The translations under genes were made by a program, and so were the position numbers. This document shows, piece by piece, positions 28,205-37,874 of a stretch of DNA of 64,000 nucleotides. Each line of letters starts with the position of its first letter. Within the stretch, counting starts at the first letter, position 1. The notes beneath the pieces are model-generated. The model ran no database searches. It had not been told where the DNA came from and worked only from the letters and a program-made list of their open reading frames with translations. Origin of the DNA: Shewanella benthica KT99 (GTDB taxonomy: Bacteria > Pseudomonadota > Gammaproteobacteria > Enterobacterales > Shewanellaceae). Where the stretch lies: positions 1-64,000 of the forward strand of contig NZ_ABIC01000018.1 in the NCBI RefSeq assembly GCF_000172075.1. Direction: 5' to 3'.

Positions 28205-28567
28205 TCAGGCTGCACAATCTTCTTCACATTCGCCTTCAAGATCATTATCGAGCGCTTCCTCATCTCTTTTAAGCGCGGTATAGCGTTGAGCCTCTGGCTT
28301 ATGGGTCTGGCGGTTTAGCTGTTTCTCTAGCTTCTGTCCCATGGCGTTGATGGCGGAGTAAAGATCTTCATGCTTGGCTTGGGCGAATAGCTTATGACCA
28401 GGAATGCCTACAGATGCTTCTATTTTAAACTGCTGCTTCTCTTGAGTGATGATCACATGGGGATTGATGAGCTGTATATCATGCCTAGAGAGCTTCTCTA
28501 AACGTGCCTGAATACGTTCGCGCATAAGTGGAGTAACTTCAAGGTGTTTACTGGTAATCTTTATCAT
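28205..28567 (-). CDS. raiA: Ribosome-associated inhibitor RaiA / hibernation factor
   Basis: Binds the decoding centre of 70S ribosomes and stabilises them under stress. The 120-residue protein begins MIKITSKHLEVTPLMRERIQ and has the HPF/RaiA core (EASVGIPGHKLFAQAKHEDLYSAINAMGQKLEKQL) with an acidic tail ending GECEEDCAA. The raiA-pheA order matches E. coli. A CRP-like palindrome lies about 65 bases upstream of the start. Confidence 0.94.
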   Translation of the reverse strand: MIKITSKHLEVTPLMRERIQARLEKLSRHDIQLINPHVIITQEKQQFKIEASVGIPGHKLFAQAKHEDLYSAINAMGQKLEKQLNRQTHKPEAQRYTALKRDEEALDNDLEGECEEDCAA

Positions 28568-28624
28568 ATATTGAACCTTTTGTTGTTTCCTTGAATTCAG
28601 ATTACCAAGCTCAGCAGTAAAAGT

Positions 28625-28640
28625 CGTGATCTAGATCACG
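28625..28640. promoter_or_regulatory. CRP-type operator upstream of raiA
   Basis: CGTGATCTAGATCACG is a perfect 16-base palindrome containing GTGA-N6-TCAC, the core of the CRP consensus. Confidence 0.65.
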
Positions 28641-28858
28641 TTTTGTTAGTGATTTTGGACCGTTATCTTTTAATTTGATCACTCAGTCATTTTTAGAAAA
28701 TATCTGTTAAAAAATCCTTGAAAACTGATTTAAACAGGCTCATATTTGAATGGATAAGTTTAGTTACTTGCCCCAAAACCATCTTCAAATATCATCTGCC
28801 GTATATCCTTTTAAGCATCAACTTGGTGTTTAGCTGTTAGATTTTCACTAGGTAAAAA

Positions 28859-29527
28859 ATGAATCATAGAGTTAGAGTTTGGGATATCCCAATAAGAGTA
28901 TTTCATTGGGCAATGATAGGCCTGTTAGTGGGATTATGGTGGTCGGCAGATGCCGGAGAGTTGGTGTGGCACCAGGTAATGGCTTATTCGATGCTGGTAC
29001 TGATTGTATTTCGTCTCATCTGGGGCATCGTTGGCAGTGATACAGCCAGGTTCAGTCATTTTATCAAGCACCCAAAAACAGTGTTGCAATATATCACCCA
29101 GATCAAACGTCATGGTGTGTCGCCTAGCATAGGTCATAATCCGTTAGGTGGTTATATGGTGTTGGCATTGATAGGTATTTTAACGCTTCAGCTATCAACT
29201 GGATTGTTCGCGACTGACGATATCTTTATCGAAGGCCCACTCTATACTTATGTCTCACATGAAACAGCCTTGTGGTTGACCTGGCTACATAAACAAACAT
29301 TCAATTTCATCTTATTGCTGGCAGCCATTCATGTATTGGCTGTGCTGGTCCATACGTTGAAAGGTGATAAGCTTATTTTGCCTATGATCACTGGCTATAA
29401 GAAGGTAGCGGAGCAATCTGGCGGCAGGCTCGCATTCAGATCATTTTTTATCGCACTGCTGCTTTTTGTACTTTTGGCTGGGGTAGTGGGGAATTACCTC
29501 ATCTTGCCGATTGTCCAGATGTTGTGA
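28859..29527 (+). CDS. Cytochrome b561-family membrane protein
   Basis: Di-haem cytochrome b561 / HupC-type membrane subunit of 222 residues with about five hydrophobic segments. Candidate haem-ligand histidines are His17 (RVFHW), the one in LVWHQVMAYS, and those in WLTWLHKQTFNF and AAIHVLAVLVHTLKG. It is convergent with a cytochrome c' gene, so the two probably work together as an electron-transfer pair in the periplasm and inner membrane. The partner and substrate are not known. Confidence 0.88.
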   Translation: MNHRVRVWDIPIRVFHWAMIGLLVGLWWSADAGELVWHQVMAYSMLVLIVFRLIWGIVGSDTARFSHFIKHPKTVLQYITQIKRHGVSPSIGHNPLGGYMVLALIGILTLQLSTGLFATDDIFIEGPLYTYVSHETALWLTWLHKQTFNFILLLAAIHVLAVLVHTLKGDKLILPMITGYKKVAEQSGGRLAFRSFFIALLLFVLLAGVVGNYLILPIVQML

Positions 29528-29552
29528 TTATAATATTATAAATCAGTAGTAT

Positions 29553-29587
29553 AAAAGGCCGGAGTTCATCAGGCTCTAGCCTTTTTT
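29553..29587. terminator. Bidirectional terminator between b561 and cytochrome c' genes
   Basis: AAAAGGC ... GCCTTTTTT with inner GAG/CTC pairing; A-rich on the left and T-rich on the right, between convergent genes. Confidence 0.7.
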
Positions 29588-29615
29588 ATGACTAAAGATT
29601 AAAAAATATTAGCCA

Positions 29616-30077
29616 TTAATCTTTCTTGTAGACGTCATGACAACCTTTACAGCTCTTAGCAACCTGCATAAAAGATTGCTTCAACAATTTTCTATCGTCA
29701 GATGCCGAAGCAAGAAGCAGGGCTGCAGCATTGTCCTGTAGGGCTTTCATCTTAGCGTCAAAGTCTGACTTTTCAGTCCATATTTTGGCTAAGGCTTCGG
29801 TCTCTCCCTGATCTGAACCTGGGATAAAACCTTCCAGAGGAAGCTTAGACAATGCGGCGACATTCTCCGCGCGCATGGCAAAAATCTCTGAGTCAAACGG
29901 CTTCTTGCCTTTTAACATGGCCCCCATATCACCGAAGTTATGCGCCATCAAGCTGAAGGCTGATTGACGGTAATGTATCGCATCATCGGCTTCTTTGAAG
30001 TTACTTGCTTGTACCGCTGTAGACAAGATGGCACTAGATACCAATGCCAAAACGGTCATTTTTAATTTTTTGTTCAT
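29616..30077 (-). CDS. Cytochrome c' (class II c-type cytochrome)
   Basis: Periplasmic four-helix cytochrome of 153 residues with the haem site CKGCH close to the C terminus, as in all class II cytochromes c. It starts MNKKLKMTVLALVSSAILSTAVQA, a clear signal peptide, so the ATG at 30077 is chosen over an upstream frame opening at 30167. Cytochromes c' bind nitric oxide; a role in NO handling is inferred from the family. Confidence 0.92.
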   Translation of the reverse strand: MNKKLKMTVLALVSSAILSTAVQASNFKEADDAIHYRQSAFSLMAHNFGDMGAMLKGKKPFDSEIFAMRAENVAALSKLPLEGFIPGSDQGETEALAKIWTEKSDFDAKMKALQDNAAALLLASASDDRKLLKQSFMQVAKSCKGCHDVYKKD

Positions 30078-30308
30078 AGTATGACTCTCACGAATTGTTC
30101 TGATTATGTGATGTTCCACTCGGTATTGTATTCTATTTTTATGCTCAGACACCATGACAAAATTCAATGATTTATATGTATAGATGCAACAAGTTATGAC
30201 TCATCTTCTCTTGTGAGTAAATATCAGTGTCATTTACTTGGAATGGTTTAGCTTCGGCGCATTTGTTGATACACTATCGTAATGGTAGACCAGTACATAG
30301 GAGGGTAT

Positions 30309-30587
30309 ATGAGAGCAGAATGGGGATTGGTGCTAGAGAAGGTGGTGAATCACCACGATCATAATGCGCTTCTGGAGCTGTTTGAGCTGTTACTCACAGA
30401 AGATGAGCGTAGTGCGATTGCCAGTCGACTCAAGGTGTTTCAAGCCCTCCTCGAAGGCGAGTTGAGTCAACGTCAGATCGCCAGTGAATTTCAGATTAGC
30501 ATAGCGACGATCACTCGTTGCTCAAATTATCTGAAAAACATGACAGAAGAGCAAAGAGATAAAATTAAACTGTTAATACTTGAATAG
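30309..30587 (+). CDS. trpR: Trp operon repressor
   Basis: Tryptophan-dependent repressor. The protein has LLTEDERSAIASRLKVFQALLEGELSQRQIASEFQISIATITRCSN split over the helix-turn-helix, closely matching E. coli TrpR. The TITRGSN glycine is Cys here. The ATG at 30309 has AGGAGGG just 3 bases upstream; an ATG at 30282 would add nine residues but has no binding site. It is a single gene, convergent with the next. Confidence 0.9.
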   Translation: MRAEWGLVLEKVVNHHDHNALLELFELLLTEDERSAIASRLKVFQALLEGELSQRQIASEFQISIATITRCSNYLKNMTEEQRDKIKLLILE

Positions 30588-30598
30588 TCCAGCACAGG

Positions 30599-30991
30599 TT
30601 AAAGATTCGGATATTCCTGAGAAGAATGTGAGCTGTGGCGCCTGTTTGATGAACGTCTGACTAAAATATACAGAGAGTAAGTCATCAGCACAATACCTAT
30701 GACGAGTCCAATACCTGATGGGAACAGTTTGAATATTAGTGTGGCAAGCAAGAGATAGACGAAGGGAACGGCATCGTAGACTGAGCTGGGAAGTGTGCCA
30801 GATTTACGTTTTCTCAGAGGATCTGTACGTCTGTTCTGTGAACGCATATTGTAAATTTTTGCCCCTAAGGTAAACATGACGATGGCCAAAGCTATAGCAT
30901 AGCCTTGATCTAGCATGAGTAAGCTGGTAGCACCTATGGCCATATAGCTAACGGGGAGAATTTCGTACATGGGTTTAGTTAACATAAACAT
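30599..30991 (-). CDS. Hypothetical membrane protein
   Basis: 130 residues with two pairs of hydrophobic segments (about 10-27, 30-47, 71-88, 92-110) separated by a basic loop (NMRSQNRRTDPLRKRKSG) and a basic, serine-rich C terminus. Not recognised. The start could be either Met1 or Met4. It overlaps no other gene and ends 12 bases from the trpR stop. Confidence 0.65.
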   Translation of the reverse strand: MFMLTKPMYEILPVSYMAIGATSLLMLDQGYAIALAIVMFTLGAKIYNMRSQNRRTDPLRKRKSGTLPSSVYDAVPFVYLLLATLIFKLFPSGIGLVIGIVLMTYSLYILVRRSSNRRHSSHSSQEYPNL

Positions 30992-31142
30992 TCCTTTGTT
31001 TGAGTGGTTGCGAATCCATCGCTAATCGAATATTGTTTAGTATAGAGCAAAAAAACCTGCGCCACCTTTTAAAGTGTAACAGGCTTATATCCATTATTTA
31101 TAAGCGCGATATTGAATATTTACTTTACTTAACTGAACGAGG

Positions 31143-31961
31143 TTAGCTCTTACAGCCACAGCCGCCATTGCCATCACAACCCTCTTTCGCAGGCTCATCT
31201 TTTTTCTCACTACAGCAACCACCTTTATTACTGTGCTCGTGACCGTGATCAGCACCGCTGCCGCAGCAACCTTCTTTATTATTACTGTGCTCGTGACCGT
31301 GATCAGCACCGCCGCAGCAACCTTCTTTATTACTGTGCTCGTGACCGTGATCAGCACCGCCGCAGCAACCTTCTTTATTACTGTGCTCGTGACCGTGATC
31401 AGCACCGCCGCAGCAATCTTCTTTATTACTGTGCTCATGACCGTGATCAGCACCGCCACCACAGCAGCCACCTTTATGTTCAGAACCACAGCTACCGTGG
31501 GCATGAATATGGCCGTGGGCTATCTCTTCGGCTGTAGCTTCACGGACTTCCAGTACTTCGACGCTGAAATGCAGTGACTGACCGGCTAAAGGGTGGTTCC
31601 CGTCGACGACGACGACATCATCTTTAATTTCTTTGACTTGAACCGGACGTTGTCCCATTTCTGTATCAGCGATAAAACGCATACCAGGAACGATATCTTC
31701 TATATCACCGAATGCACTCAAGGGCACTTCCTGGCGTAGTCCGTCATGATAAGGACCATAACCATTTTCTGCAGCAACCGTTACATCCAGTTTGTCGCCT
31801 GCAACTTTACCTTCAAGTTCGGCTTCCAGGCCGGGGATCATGTTTTCGGTACCATGAAGATAGAGCATAGGTTCGCCCTCGAAGGAGTCTTCAATTAACT
31901 CACCTTTCTCATCGGTTAAACGGTAGTGGATGCTAACAGCGCTGTGTTGGGTGATTTTCAT
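31143..31961 (-). CDS. slyD: FKBP-type peptidyl-prolyl isomerase SlyD with repeated metal-binding tail
   Basis: Prolyl isomerase, chaperone and nickel-binding protein. Residues 1-70 and 125-145 form the FKBP domain (VSIHYRLTDEKGELIEDS, LYLHGTENMIPGLEAEL) and 71-125 the insert-in-flap chaperone domain. From residue 150 to the end (272) the tail is very rich in His, Cys, Gly and Asp. It contains five tandem copies of ADHGHEHSNKEGCCGG (171-250). E. coli SlyD is 196 residues. The tail points to strong Ni/Zn binding, for instance for hydrogenase maturation. Confidence 0.93.
   Translation of the reverse strand: MKITQHSAVSIHYRLTDEKGELIEDSFEGEPMLYLHGTENMIPGLEAELEGKVAGDKLDVTVAAENGYGPYHDGLRQEVPLSAFGDIEDIVPGMRFIADTEMGQRPVQVKEIKDDVVVVDGNHPLAGQSLHFSVEVLEVREATAEEIAHGHIHAHGSCGSEHKGGCCGGGADHGHEHSNKEDCCGGADHGHEHSNKEGCCGGADHGHEHSNKEGCCGGADHGHEHSNNKEGCCGSGADHGHEHSNKGGCCSEKKDEPAKEGCDGNGGCGCKS
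31212..31451 (-). repeat. 48-base coding tandem repeat in slyD
   Basis: Five near-identical 48-base units (one extended by in-frame insertions) encode ADHGHEHSNKEGCCGG. The near identity at DNA level suggests recent expansion and a site prone to copy-number change. Confidence 0.9.
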
Positions 31962-32413
31962 ATCGCCTCCAATTCAAAATGAGCGCGCATTCTAGCGTGG
32001 TTTTTATGAGTTAGCGATGATTTGAATCAGCTTATGGTAGGAAGTTCACGATTAAAAAAGCAGGGCTCCCTTAAGTAAAGTGAGGCTTATTTGGGGGAAT
32101 GAACTAAAAGTGACTAATTAGTTATATTTTATGCGATAAAATGCATAGTGGAGTCAGGTGACCATATAAGGAAAAACTCGTCATTTCACTCGCTATATCA
32201 TAATCGTTCTGGTTAAAGTGTGTTTTATCAGGTTTACTCAGAAATTAGACTTAATTGCATAATTAAACCATTATTTAACAAAGTAATATAATGTTGCTTT
32301 ACCTTGTCGTAAACGTGACGTAATTAGGGTTGTTGCCCTAACCATGCAAAATTCTACTTAGATGCAGCTTATCTCGTGGGTAATAGCAGAGAATAGAATA
32401 GAACCGTGTTTTT
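31962..32413. other. Gene-free stretch upstream of the thr operon
   Basis: About 450 AT-rich bases between slyD and the thr control region. It should contain the slyD promoter; no other feature was recognised. Confidence 0.4.
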
Positions 32414-32433
32414 TTGATTAACGTGTTAATCAA
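32414..32433. promoter_or_regulatory. Perfect palindrome upstream of the thr promoter
   Basis: TTGATTAACGTGTTAATCAA, with 9-base arms and a GT centre, lies 3 bases before the -35 box. It has the form of a dimeric repressor or activator site; its regulator was not identified. Confidence 0.55.
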
Positions 32434-32436
32434 GGG

Positions 32437-32466
32437 TTGACACACACCTTAAAAAAAAGCAATTCT
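32437..32466 (+). promoter_or_regulatory. Candidate thr operon promoter
   Basis: TTGACA (32437-32442), an 18-base spacer, then AATTCT (32461-32466). The -35 is consensus, the -10 is weak. Confidence 0.5.
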
Positions 32467-32509
32467 GTAGTCACAGATTTTAAACTTTTTGGATGAGTTC
32501 GTTTTTATA

Positions 32510-32581
32510 ATGCCAAGCCTGAATTCAGTTGTAACGACCATTATTACAACCACCACGATTATTATCGTGGGGGCAGGCTGA
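32510..32581 (+). CDS. thrL: thr operon leader peptide
   Basis: A 23-codon frame beginning MPSLNSVVTTIITTTTIIIV with six Thr and five Ile codons, the two amino acids whose charged tRNAs control thrABC. It lies before a strong terminator and thrA. This is the expected attenuator arrangement. Confidence 0.9.
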   Translation: MPSLNSVVTTIITTTTIIIVGAG

Positions 32582-32607
32582 ACATACTCTAACAGAATGT
32601 AAATAAC

Positions 32608-32640
32608 AGCCCGCTCCCATACCAAGGAGCGGGCTTTTTT
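32608..32640 (+). terminator. thr attenuator terminator
   Basis: AGCCCGCTCC / GGAGCGGGCT, a perfect 10-bp stem with an 8-base loop and a run of T, 26 bases behind the thrL stop. Confidence 0.93.
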
Positions 32641-32672
32641 GTTTCTAAGGTAGCGTGGTACAAGGAGAAGAT

Positions 32673-35138
32673 ATGAAAGTAATGAAGTTTGGTGGTACCT
32701 CGCTGGCCAATTGGCAAAGATTTAACACAGCTGCCGACATCGTCGCCGATACGGCCAAGGAAGAAGCGGTAGCCGTAGTGTTATCGGCTCCGGCGACTGT
32801 GACTAACGGTTTACTGGAGATGGTTGAAGCTGCCGTGAGTGGTGGAGACTTTACCTCTGTTTTAGCCGCTGTGGAGTCTGTGTTTAGCGGACTCTATCAA
32901 GAAGCCTCTGCTGTACTGCAAGCGTCACAGATTGATTCACTCATGTCAAAACTGACTGAGCAGCTTAGCTTTTGGGAAGATAAACTGCTTGGTATCAGCC
33001 TACTCAAGGAGTGCCCTGACTTTGTGAGGGCTGAGGTTTTAGTGGGTGGAGAGCTGTTGTCTGCTGCGCTTATGGTGCAGCTGATGAAAACGAAAGGCTT
33101 TAGCTCGCAGCAACTCGTGCCTCAAGACCTGCTTCTTGGTACCGGAGACCCTCTCGAATCACTGATCGATATCGAATCGAGTAAGGCGCGCTTCAGTCAA
33201 ATTAATTTAGATGAACATAGGGTTTGGGTGATGCCGGGCTTTACTGCCGGCGATAAGCAAGGGCGCACTGTGATTCTAGGTCGTAACGGCTCAGACTACT
33301 CAGCTGCGGTATTATCGGCTTGTATCGATGCATCATGTTGTGAGATCTGGACCGACGTCGATGGGATCTACAATACCGATCCCCGTGTGGTCAGTGATGC
33401 TAAATTACTTTCCCAGCTGAGTTACCAAGAGGCGATGGAGTTATCCTACTTTGGGGCTAAAGTGCTGCATCCCAAGACCATTTCCCCTATTGCTCAGTAT
33501 CACATTCCCTGTTATATCCGTAATAGCTTTAATCCTAAAGCGCCGGGGACCTTAGTTTCAAATGAAGCCGATAAGAGTGGCTTAAATGTCAAAGCCATCT
33601 CTAATTTAGACGACCAAACCATGTTTGATGTCTCAGGACCTGGGATGAAAGGCATGGTGGGCATGGCGAGTCGCACCTTAGGGGCTATCTCTCGAGCCGG
33701 AATTTCAATTTCATTGATCACCCAAAGCTCATCTGAATACAGCATCAGCTTCTGTATCAATACTCAAGATGCAGAAAAAGCCAAGGATTCATTAGAGCTT
33801 GAGTTTGAACTGGAACTTAAGAGTGACATTCTAGAGCCTATCGAGATGCGCCATGATTTAGCCATTGTGTCGCTCATAGGTGACGGCATGCGCACCCATA
33901 AAGGCGTAGCTGGTAAATTCTTCCAAGCTCTTGCTCAGGCCACGGTGAACATCATTGCTATCGCTCAGGGCTCCTCTGAGCGATCTATCTCAACCGTAAT
34001 AGAGCAGCGCAAGACTAAGCATGCCATCAGTGCCTGTCATCAGAGCTTCTTCGATGTTCAGCATTATCTGGATGTATTCCTCGTGGGCTGTGGCAATGTA
34101 GGCGCCGGGTTGCTGCAACAGATTAAGCAACAAACAGAGATGTTAAAGCAGGAGCATATCTGTATCAGGGTATGCGGCATTGCCAATTCTCGTCATATGC
34201 TACTCGATGCTAAAGGCGTTAATCTTAACGAGTGGCAGGGGCTACTCGCAGACAGTCAGACTCAATGGGATATTGAGCAGATGCTTGAATGGGCCAAAGA
34301 GGAGCAGCTGTTAAACCCGGTTTTGGTCGACTGTACTTCAAGCGAGCGCGTATCAGATCGCTATATCGATGTTATGAATGCGGGTTTGCACGTGGTAACG
34401 CCCAATAAGAAAGCGAATACCCGAGATATCGCTTATTACCGTGGACTGCGTGAAACCGCTCTTAATCAGCGTAGACAGTTTTTATATGAAACGACGGTCG
34501 GTGCCGGGCTGCCTGTTATCGATAACTTGAAGAAGCTCCTGTTTGCCGGCGATAAATTGCTCAAGTTTAATGGCATATTATCCGGCTCTCTTTCATACAT
34601 CTTCGGCATGTTAGATGAGGGGATGTCTTTGTCTGAGGCGACGGCAATTGCCAGAGATAAATGTTTCACAGAGCCTGATCCGCGTGATGATCTTAGTGGC
34701 ATGGATGTCGCCAGGAAAGTACTCATATTGGCTCGTGAAGTCGGCATGGAACTGGAGCTGGAAGATATTCAGATAGAGTCTGTATTACCTGAGTCATTCG
34801 ATGCCAGCGGCGATGTGGAAACCTTTATGACTAATCTACCCAAGTTGGATCAGCATATCGCCCAACGGGTTGAAAAAGCCAAGAGTGAAGGCAAGGTACT
34901 ACGTTATGTCGGCCAGATAGATGATGACGGTTGCCGGGTTAAGATAGCCGAAGTGGACTCTCAAGACCCCTTATATAGCGTAAAAGGAGGTGAGAATGCC
35001 TTGGCTTTCTACAGCCGTTATTATCAGCCCATTCCCTTCGTGCTAAGAGGTTATGGTGCGGGGACAGAAGTGACAGCGGCCGGCGTCTTTGCCGATCTTC
35101 TCAGGACTCTGAACTGGACGAGGGAGATGAGTGCATGA
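32673..35138 (+). CDS. thrA: Aspartokinase I / homoserine dehydrogenase I
   Basis: Bifunctional enzyme for the first and third steps from aspartate to threonine, about 821 residues. The aspartokinase domain starts [17 protein letters not shown]; two ACT-type segments lie between (about 310-460); homoserine dehydrogenase begins with [17 protein letters not shown] and contains VTPNKKANT and [16 protein letters not shown]. The ATG at 32673 has AAGGAG 6 bases upstream and is preferred to a GTG at 32655. The stop overlaps thrB by 4 bases. Confidence 0.97.
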   Translation: MKVMKFGGTSLANWQRFNTAADIVADTAKEEAVAVVLSAPATVTNGLLEMVEAAVSGGDFTSVLAAVESVFSGLYQEASAVLQASQIDSLMSKLTEQLSFWEDKLLGISLLKECPDFVRAEVLVGGELLSAALMVQLMKTKGFSSQQLVPQDLLLGTGDPLESLIDIESSKARFSQINLDEHRVWVMPGFTAGDKQGRTVILGRNGSDYSAAVLSACIDASCCEIWTDVDGIYNTDPRVVSDAKLLSQLSYQEAMELSYFGAKVLHPKTISPIAQYHIPCYIRNSFNPKAPGTLVSNEADKSGLNVKAISNLDDQTMFDVSGPGMKGMVGMASRTLGAISRAGISISLITQSSSEYSISFCINTQDAEKAKDSLELEFELELKSDILEPIEMRHDLAIVSLIGDGMRTHKGVAGKFFQALAQATVNIIAIAQGSSERSISTVIEQRKTKHAISACHQSFFDVQHYLDVFLVGCGNVGAGLLQQIKQQTEMLKQEHICIRVCGIANSRHMLLDAKGVNLNEWQGLLADSQTQWDIEQMLEWAKEEQLLNPVLVDCTSSERVSDRYIDVMNAGLHVVTPNKKANTRDIAYYRGLRETALNQRRQFLYETTVGAGLPVIDNLKKLLFAGDKLLKFNGILSGSLSYIFGMLDEGMSLSEATAIARDKCFTEPDPRDDLSGMDVARKVLILAREVGMELELEDIQIESVLPESFDASGDVETFMTNLPKLDQHIAQRVEKAKSEGKVLRYVGQIDDDGCRVKIAEVDSQDPLYSVKGGENALAFYSRYYQPIPFVLRGYGAGTEVTAAGVFADLLRTLNWTREMSA

Positions 35139-36145
35139 GTCTGAATATTGATAGTGCGCCGGCTTCTATGGGTAATAATGTTGGCGTTGAGGTAACTGTA
35201 TATGCACCGGCTTCCATGGGTAACGTGGGTGTTGGATTTGACCTACTCGGTGCTGCTTTAGCGCCAATAGACGGCAGTTTGCTGGGGGACAGAGTCAGTG
35301 TCAGTGCGGCAGATACCGGCATACATCTGTCTCTTGCGGGTCATTGGGCCGATAAGTTGCCCCAAGACCCGCAAGAAAATATCGTCTATCAATGTGCCGA
35401 CTTCTTTCTAAAGCAGCTAGATAGAAAGGATGGTCTGGCTCTGGTGTTAGAGAAGAACCTGCCTGTGGGTAGTGGGTTAGGTTCCAGTGCCAGCTCAGTG
35501 GTTGCGGCGCTTTATGCGCTGAATGAATATTTCGATAGACCCTATGATGAGCAAGCCTTGCTACGTCTGATGGGGGAGTTCGAGGGGAAGATCAGCGGCT
35601 CGGTTCATTATGATAATGTTGCGCCCTGTTATTTAGGCGGCATGCAGTTGATGCTGGATACTCCATCTAGGCTGTGCGACGCTATTCCAACATTCGATGA
35701 CTGGTATTGGCTTGTTGCCTATCCGGGGATCTCACTCTCAACGGCTAAGATGCGAGATCTCTTGCCAAAGCAATACGATAAAGCAGTGGTGATCGATTTC
35801 GGTCGATATTTAAGTGCCTTCGTCCACGCTTCCTATAAGAAAGATCCTAACTTGGCTATCTCGGTACTCAAAGATGTGTTGGCTGAGCCCTACCGCGCCG
35901 CGGCGATTCCAGGCTATGAAGAGTCCAGAGTAGCCCTGGCTGAGATAGGCATGCTGACTAGCGGGATTTCAGGCAGTGGCCCGACACTTTTCTCTATTAC
36001 CGATAATTTACACACGGCACAAAAAGCGCAAGCCTGGCTTGATAAAAACTATGTTAAGCAGGGGGGATTCTCGCATATCTGTAAAATCGATGCCCAAGGG
36101 ACTCGCAGAACTGACTCGTTAAACAATTTTAAGATTCAGGATTAA
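35135..36145 (+). CDS. thrB: Homoserine kinase
   Basis: GHMP-family kinase making O-phosphohomoserine. The 336-residue protein has [17 protein letters not shown] (ATP loop) and [13 protein letters not shown]. The N terminus is odd: [16 protein letters not shown] precedes the normal [16 protein letters not shown], a duplication with a 48-base period (35156-35188 and 35204-35233). The four-base overlap with thrA (ATGA) supports the first ATG. Confidence 0.94.
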   Translation: MSLNIDSAPASMGNNVGVEVTVYAPASMGNVGVGFDLLGAALAPIDGSLLGDRVSVSAADTGIHLSLAGHWADKLPQDPQENIVYQCADFFLKQLDRKDGLALVLEKNLPVGSGLGSSASSVVAALYALNEYFDRPYDEQALLRLMGEFEGKISGSVHYDNVAPCYLGGMQLMLDTPSRLCDAIPTFDDWYWLVAYPGISLSTAKMRDLLPKQYDKAVVIDFGRYLSAFVHASYKKDPNLAISVLKDVLAEPYRAAAIPGYEESRVALAEIGMLTSGISGSGPTLFSITDNLHTAQKAQAWLDKNYVKQGGFSHICKIDAQGTRRTDSLNNFKIQD

Positions 36146-36156
36146 GGTTATCTATT

Positions 36157-37437
36157 ATGCAACTGTACAATTTAAAGCATCCTGCTCAGGTGGTGAGCTT
36201 TACTCAGGCACTTAAGTTAGGTCTAGGCAGAGACAGAGGACTATTCTTCCCAAGCGCTATCCCGGTATTGGATGATGTCGACTCGCTGCTGGCATTGCCG
36301 TTTGTGGCGAGAAGTAAAAAAATATTGGGTGCCTGGCTAGCCTCGGAGCTTGGACAAGATACCGTCGATAGTCTGGTTGAAAACGCATTCAATTTCGAGC
36401 TCTCGTTAGTAAAAATAGATAAAAATAGACACTGTTTAGAGTTATTCCATGGTCCTACTCTAGCCTTCAAAGACTTTGGTGCCAGGTTTATGGCTCAATG
36501 CTTAAATGAACTAGCTCCAGACGATAAAATCAACATTCTGACCGCCACTTCCGGCGATACTGGCGCGGCGGTTGCCGATGCCTTCTTTGGCTTGGACAAG
36601 ATAAAGGTTGTTGTACTCTATCCCAAGGGAAAAATAAGTCTGTTACAGGAGAAGATGTTCACCACCTTAGGTGACAACATACATACTGTTTCAGTGGAGT
36701 CGGATTTCGATGCCTGTCAGGCGCTGGTAAAACTCGCATTCGAAGATAGCGATATCCGTGAAGGCCTGCATCTTAACTCGGCTAATTCGATCAATATCAG
36801 TCGTCTTCTGGCGCAGATTTGTTATTACTTCGAAGCGGTGGCTCAGTTTAAGCGCCAACATGATCAAGATCCTGTTATCTCTGTGCCTAGCGGTAACTTT
36901 GGTAATTTAACTGCTGGTCTGTTTGCTCAAGCCATGGGCTTACCGGTTAAACGTTTTATCGCCGCCACTAACAGCAATGATACTGTGCCACGTTATTTAG
37001 ATAAGGGTGATTGGTTACCTCATGCTACGGTCGGGACTATGTCCAACGCCATGGATGTTGCCGAGCCGAGTAACTGGCCCAGAGTCGAAGCCATCATAGA
37101 GAAGATGAACTGGTCACTGGCGGATATCTCTGCTGTGGCATTGTCTGAATCAGATACTTCGGCAGCATTGCAACAGTTAAATGATGCCGGTTACCTGTCG
37201 GAGCCCCACGCAGCTATTGCCGCTCAGGCATTGAATATGACCATGGCAACAGGTGAGAAAGGCATCTTTTTAGGCACCGCTCACCCGGCTAAATTTAAAG
37301 ATGTTGTCGATCGTGAACTGGGCATGAATTTACCCCTGCCACCTGAGCTAGCGGCAGTCGCCGATAAAGAGATCTTGTCAGTCACCTTAGATGACAATTT
37401 TGCCGATCTGAAGGCCCATCTGTTTAAGGTGTTATAA
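36157..37437 (+). CDS. thrC: Threonine synthase
   Basis: PLP enzyme converting O-phosphohomoserine to threonine, 426 residues. The motif GPTLAFKDFGARF contains the PLP lysine; TATSGDTGAAVADAF and VPSGNFGNLTAG form the phosphate-binding and active-site loops. It is the last gene of thrABC, 11 bases after thrB, followed by a terminator. Confidence 0.97.
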   Translation: MQLYNLKHPAQVVSFTQALKLGLGRDRGLFFPSAIPVLDDVDSLLALPFVARSKKILGAWLASELGQDTVDSLVENAFNFELSLVKIDKNRHCLELFHGPTLAFKDFGARFMAQCLNELAPDDKINILTATSGDTGAAVADAFFGLDKIKVVVLYPKGKISLLQEKMFTTLGDNIHTVSVESDFDACQALVKLAFEDSDIREGLHLNSANSINISRLLAQICYYFEAVAQFKRQHDQDPVISVPSGNFGNLTAGLFAQAMGLPVKRFIAATNSNDTVPRYLDKGDWLPHATVGTMSNAMDVAEPSNWPRVEAIIEKMNWSLADISAVALSESDTSAALQQLNDAGYLSEPHAAIAAQALNMTMATGEKGIFLGTAHPAKFKDVVDRELGMNLPLPPELAAVADKEILSVTLDDNFADLKAHLFKVL

Positions 37438-37462
37438 ACCTGACTCGCTGAAACATAAACTA

Positions 37463-37488
37463 AAAGAGGGTATTAGCCCTCTTTTTTT
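37463..37488 (+). terminator. thr operon terminator
   Basis: AGAGGG-TATTAG-CCCTCT followed by seven T. Confidence 0.88.
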
Positions 37489-37700
37489 ATGAACTACATA
37501 TGTGTATCTCATGTGTTCTTTGTGGTTTTTTAGTGCTTTAGCACGCGCAAGTGATCCATTTACGCACTCGGGTCTCTTTTAGTGGTTACCCGTGTATCAC
37601 CATGTATCGTACCGTTGGTTTTTTAGTGTGATCTGGATCGCGGCTTTTCCGGGTGAATTTTTATATCTTGCGCCACAGTTTATCCAAAAGGTTTTATACT

Positions 37701-37874
37701 GTGTCAAAATTTATAACTGCTTTGCTTGCCAGCAGCCTCCTCATAGGTTGCGCCACTTCAGATGATCAACAAGAGTTTTACTACCGAATTAATGAAGCTT
37801 ACGATTTCGAAGTCACACATTGTGACTTAAACTGCGTAGCCAGTTTATCTCCTGAGGCCAAATATCGGCGTTAA
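37701..37874 (+). CDS. Small predicted lipoprotein
   Basis: A 57-residue frame from GTG 37701: [17 protein letters not shown] is a lipoprotein signal with the lipobox LIGC, then an acidic mature part with two further cysteines ([10 protein letters not shown]). AAAGG lies 9 bases upstream. Not recognised. It overlaps the 3' end of the convergent nfo gene by about 60 bases, which lowers certainty for the C-terminal part. Confidence 0.55.
   Translation: MSKFITALLASSLLIGCATSDDQQEFYYRINEAYDFEVTHCDLNCVASLSPEAKYRR

Noticed and set aside
31094..31577. Valine/threonine-rich proteins overlapping slyD on both strands
   Set aside because: They are other-frame readings of the slyD tail repeats.
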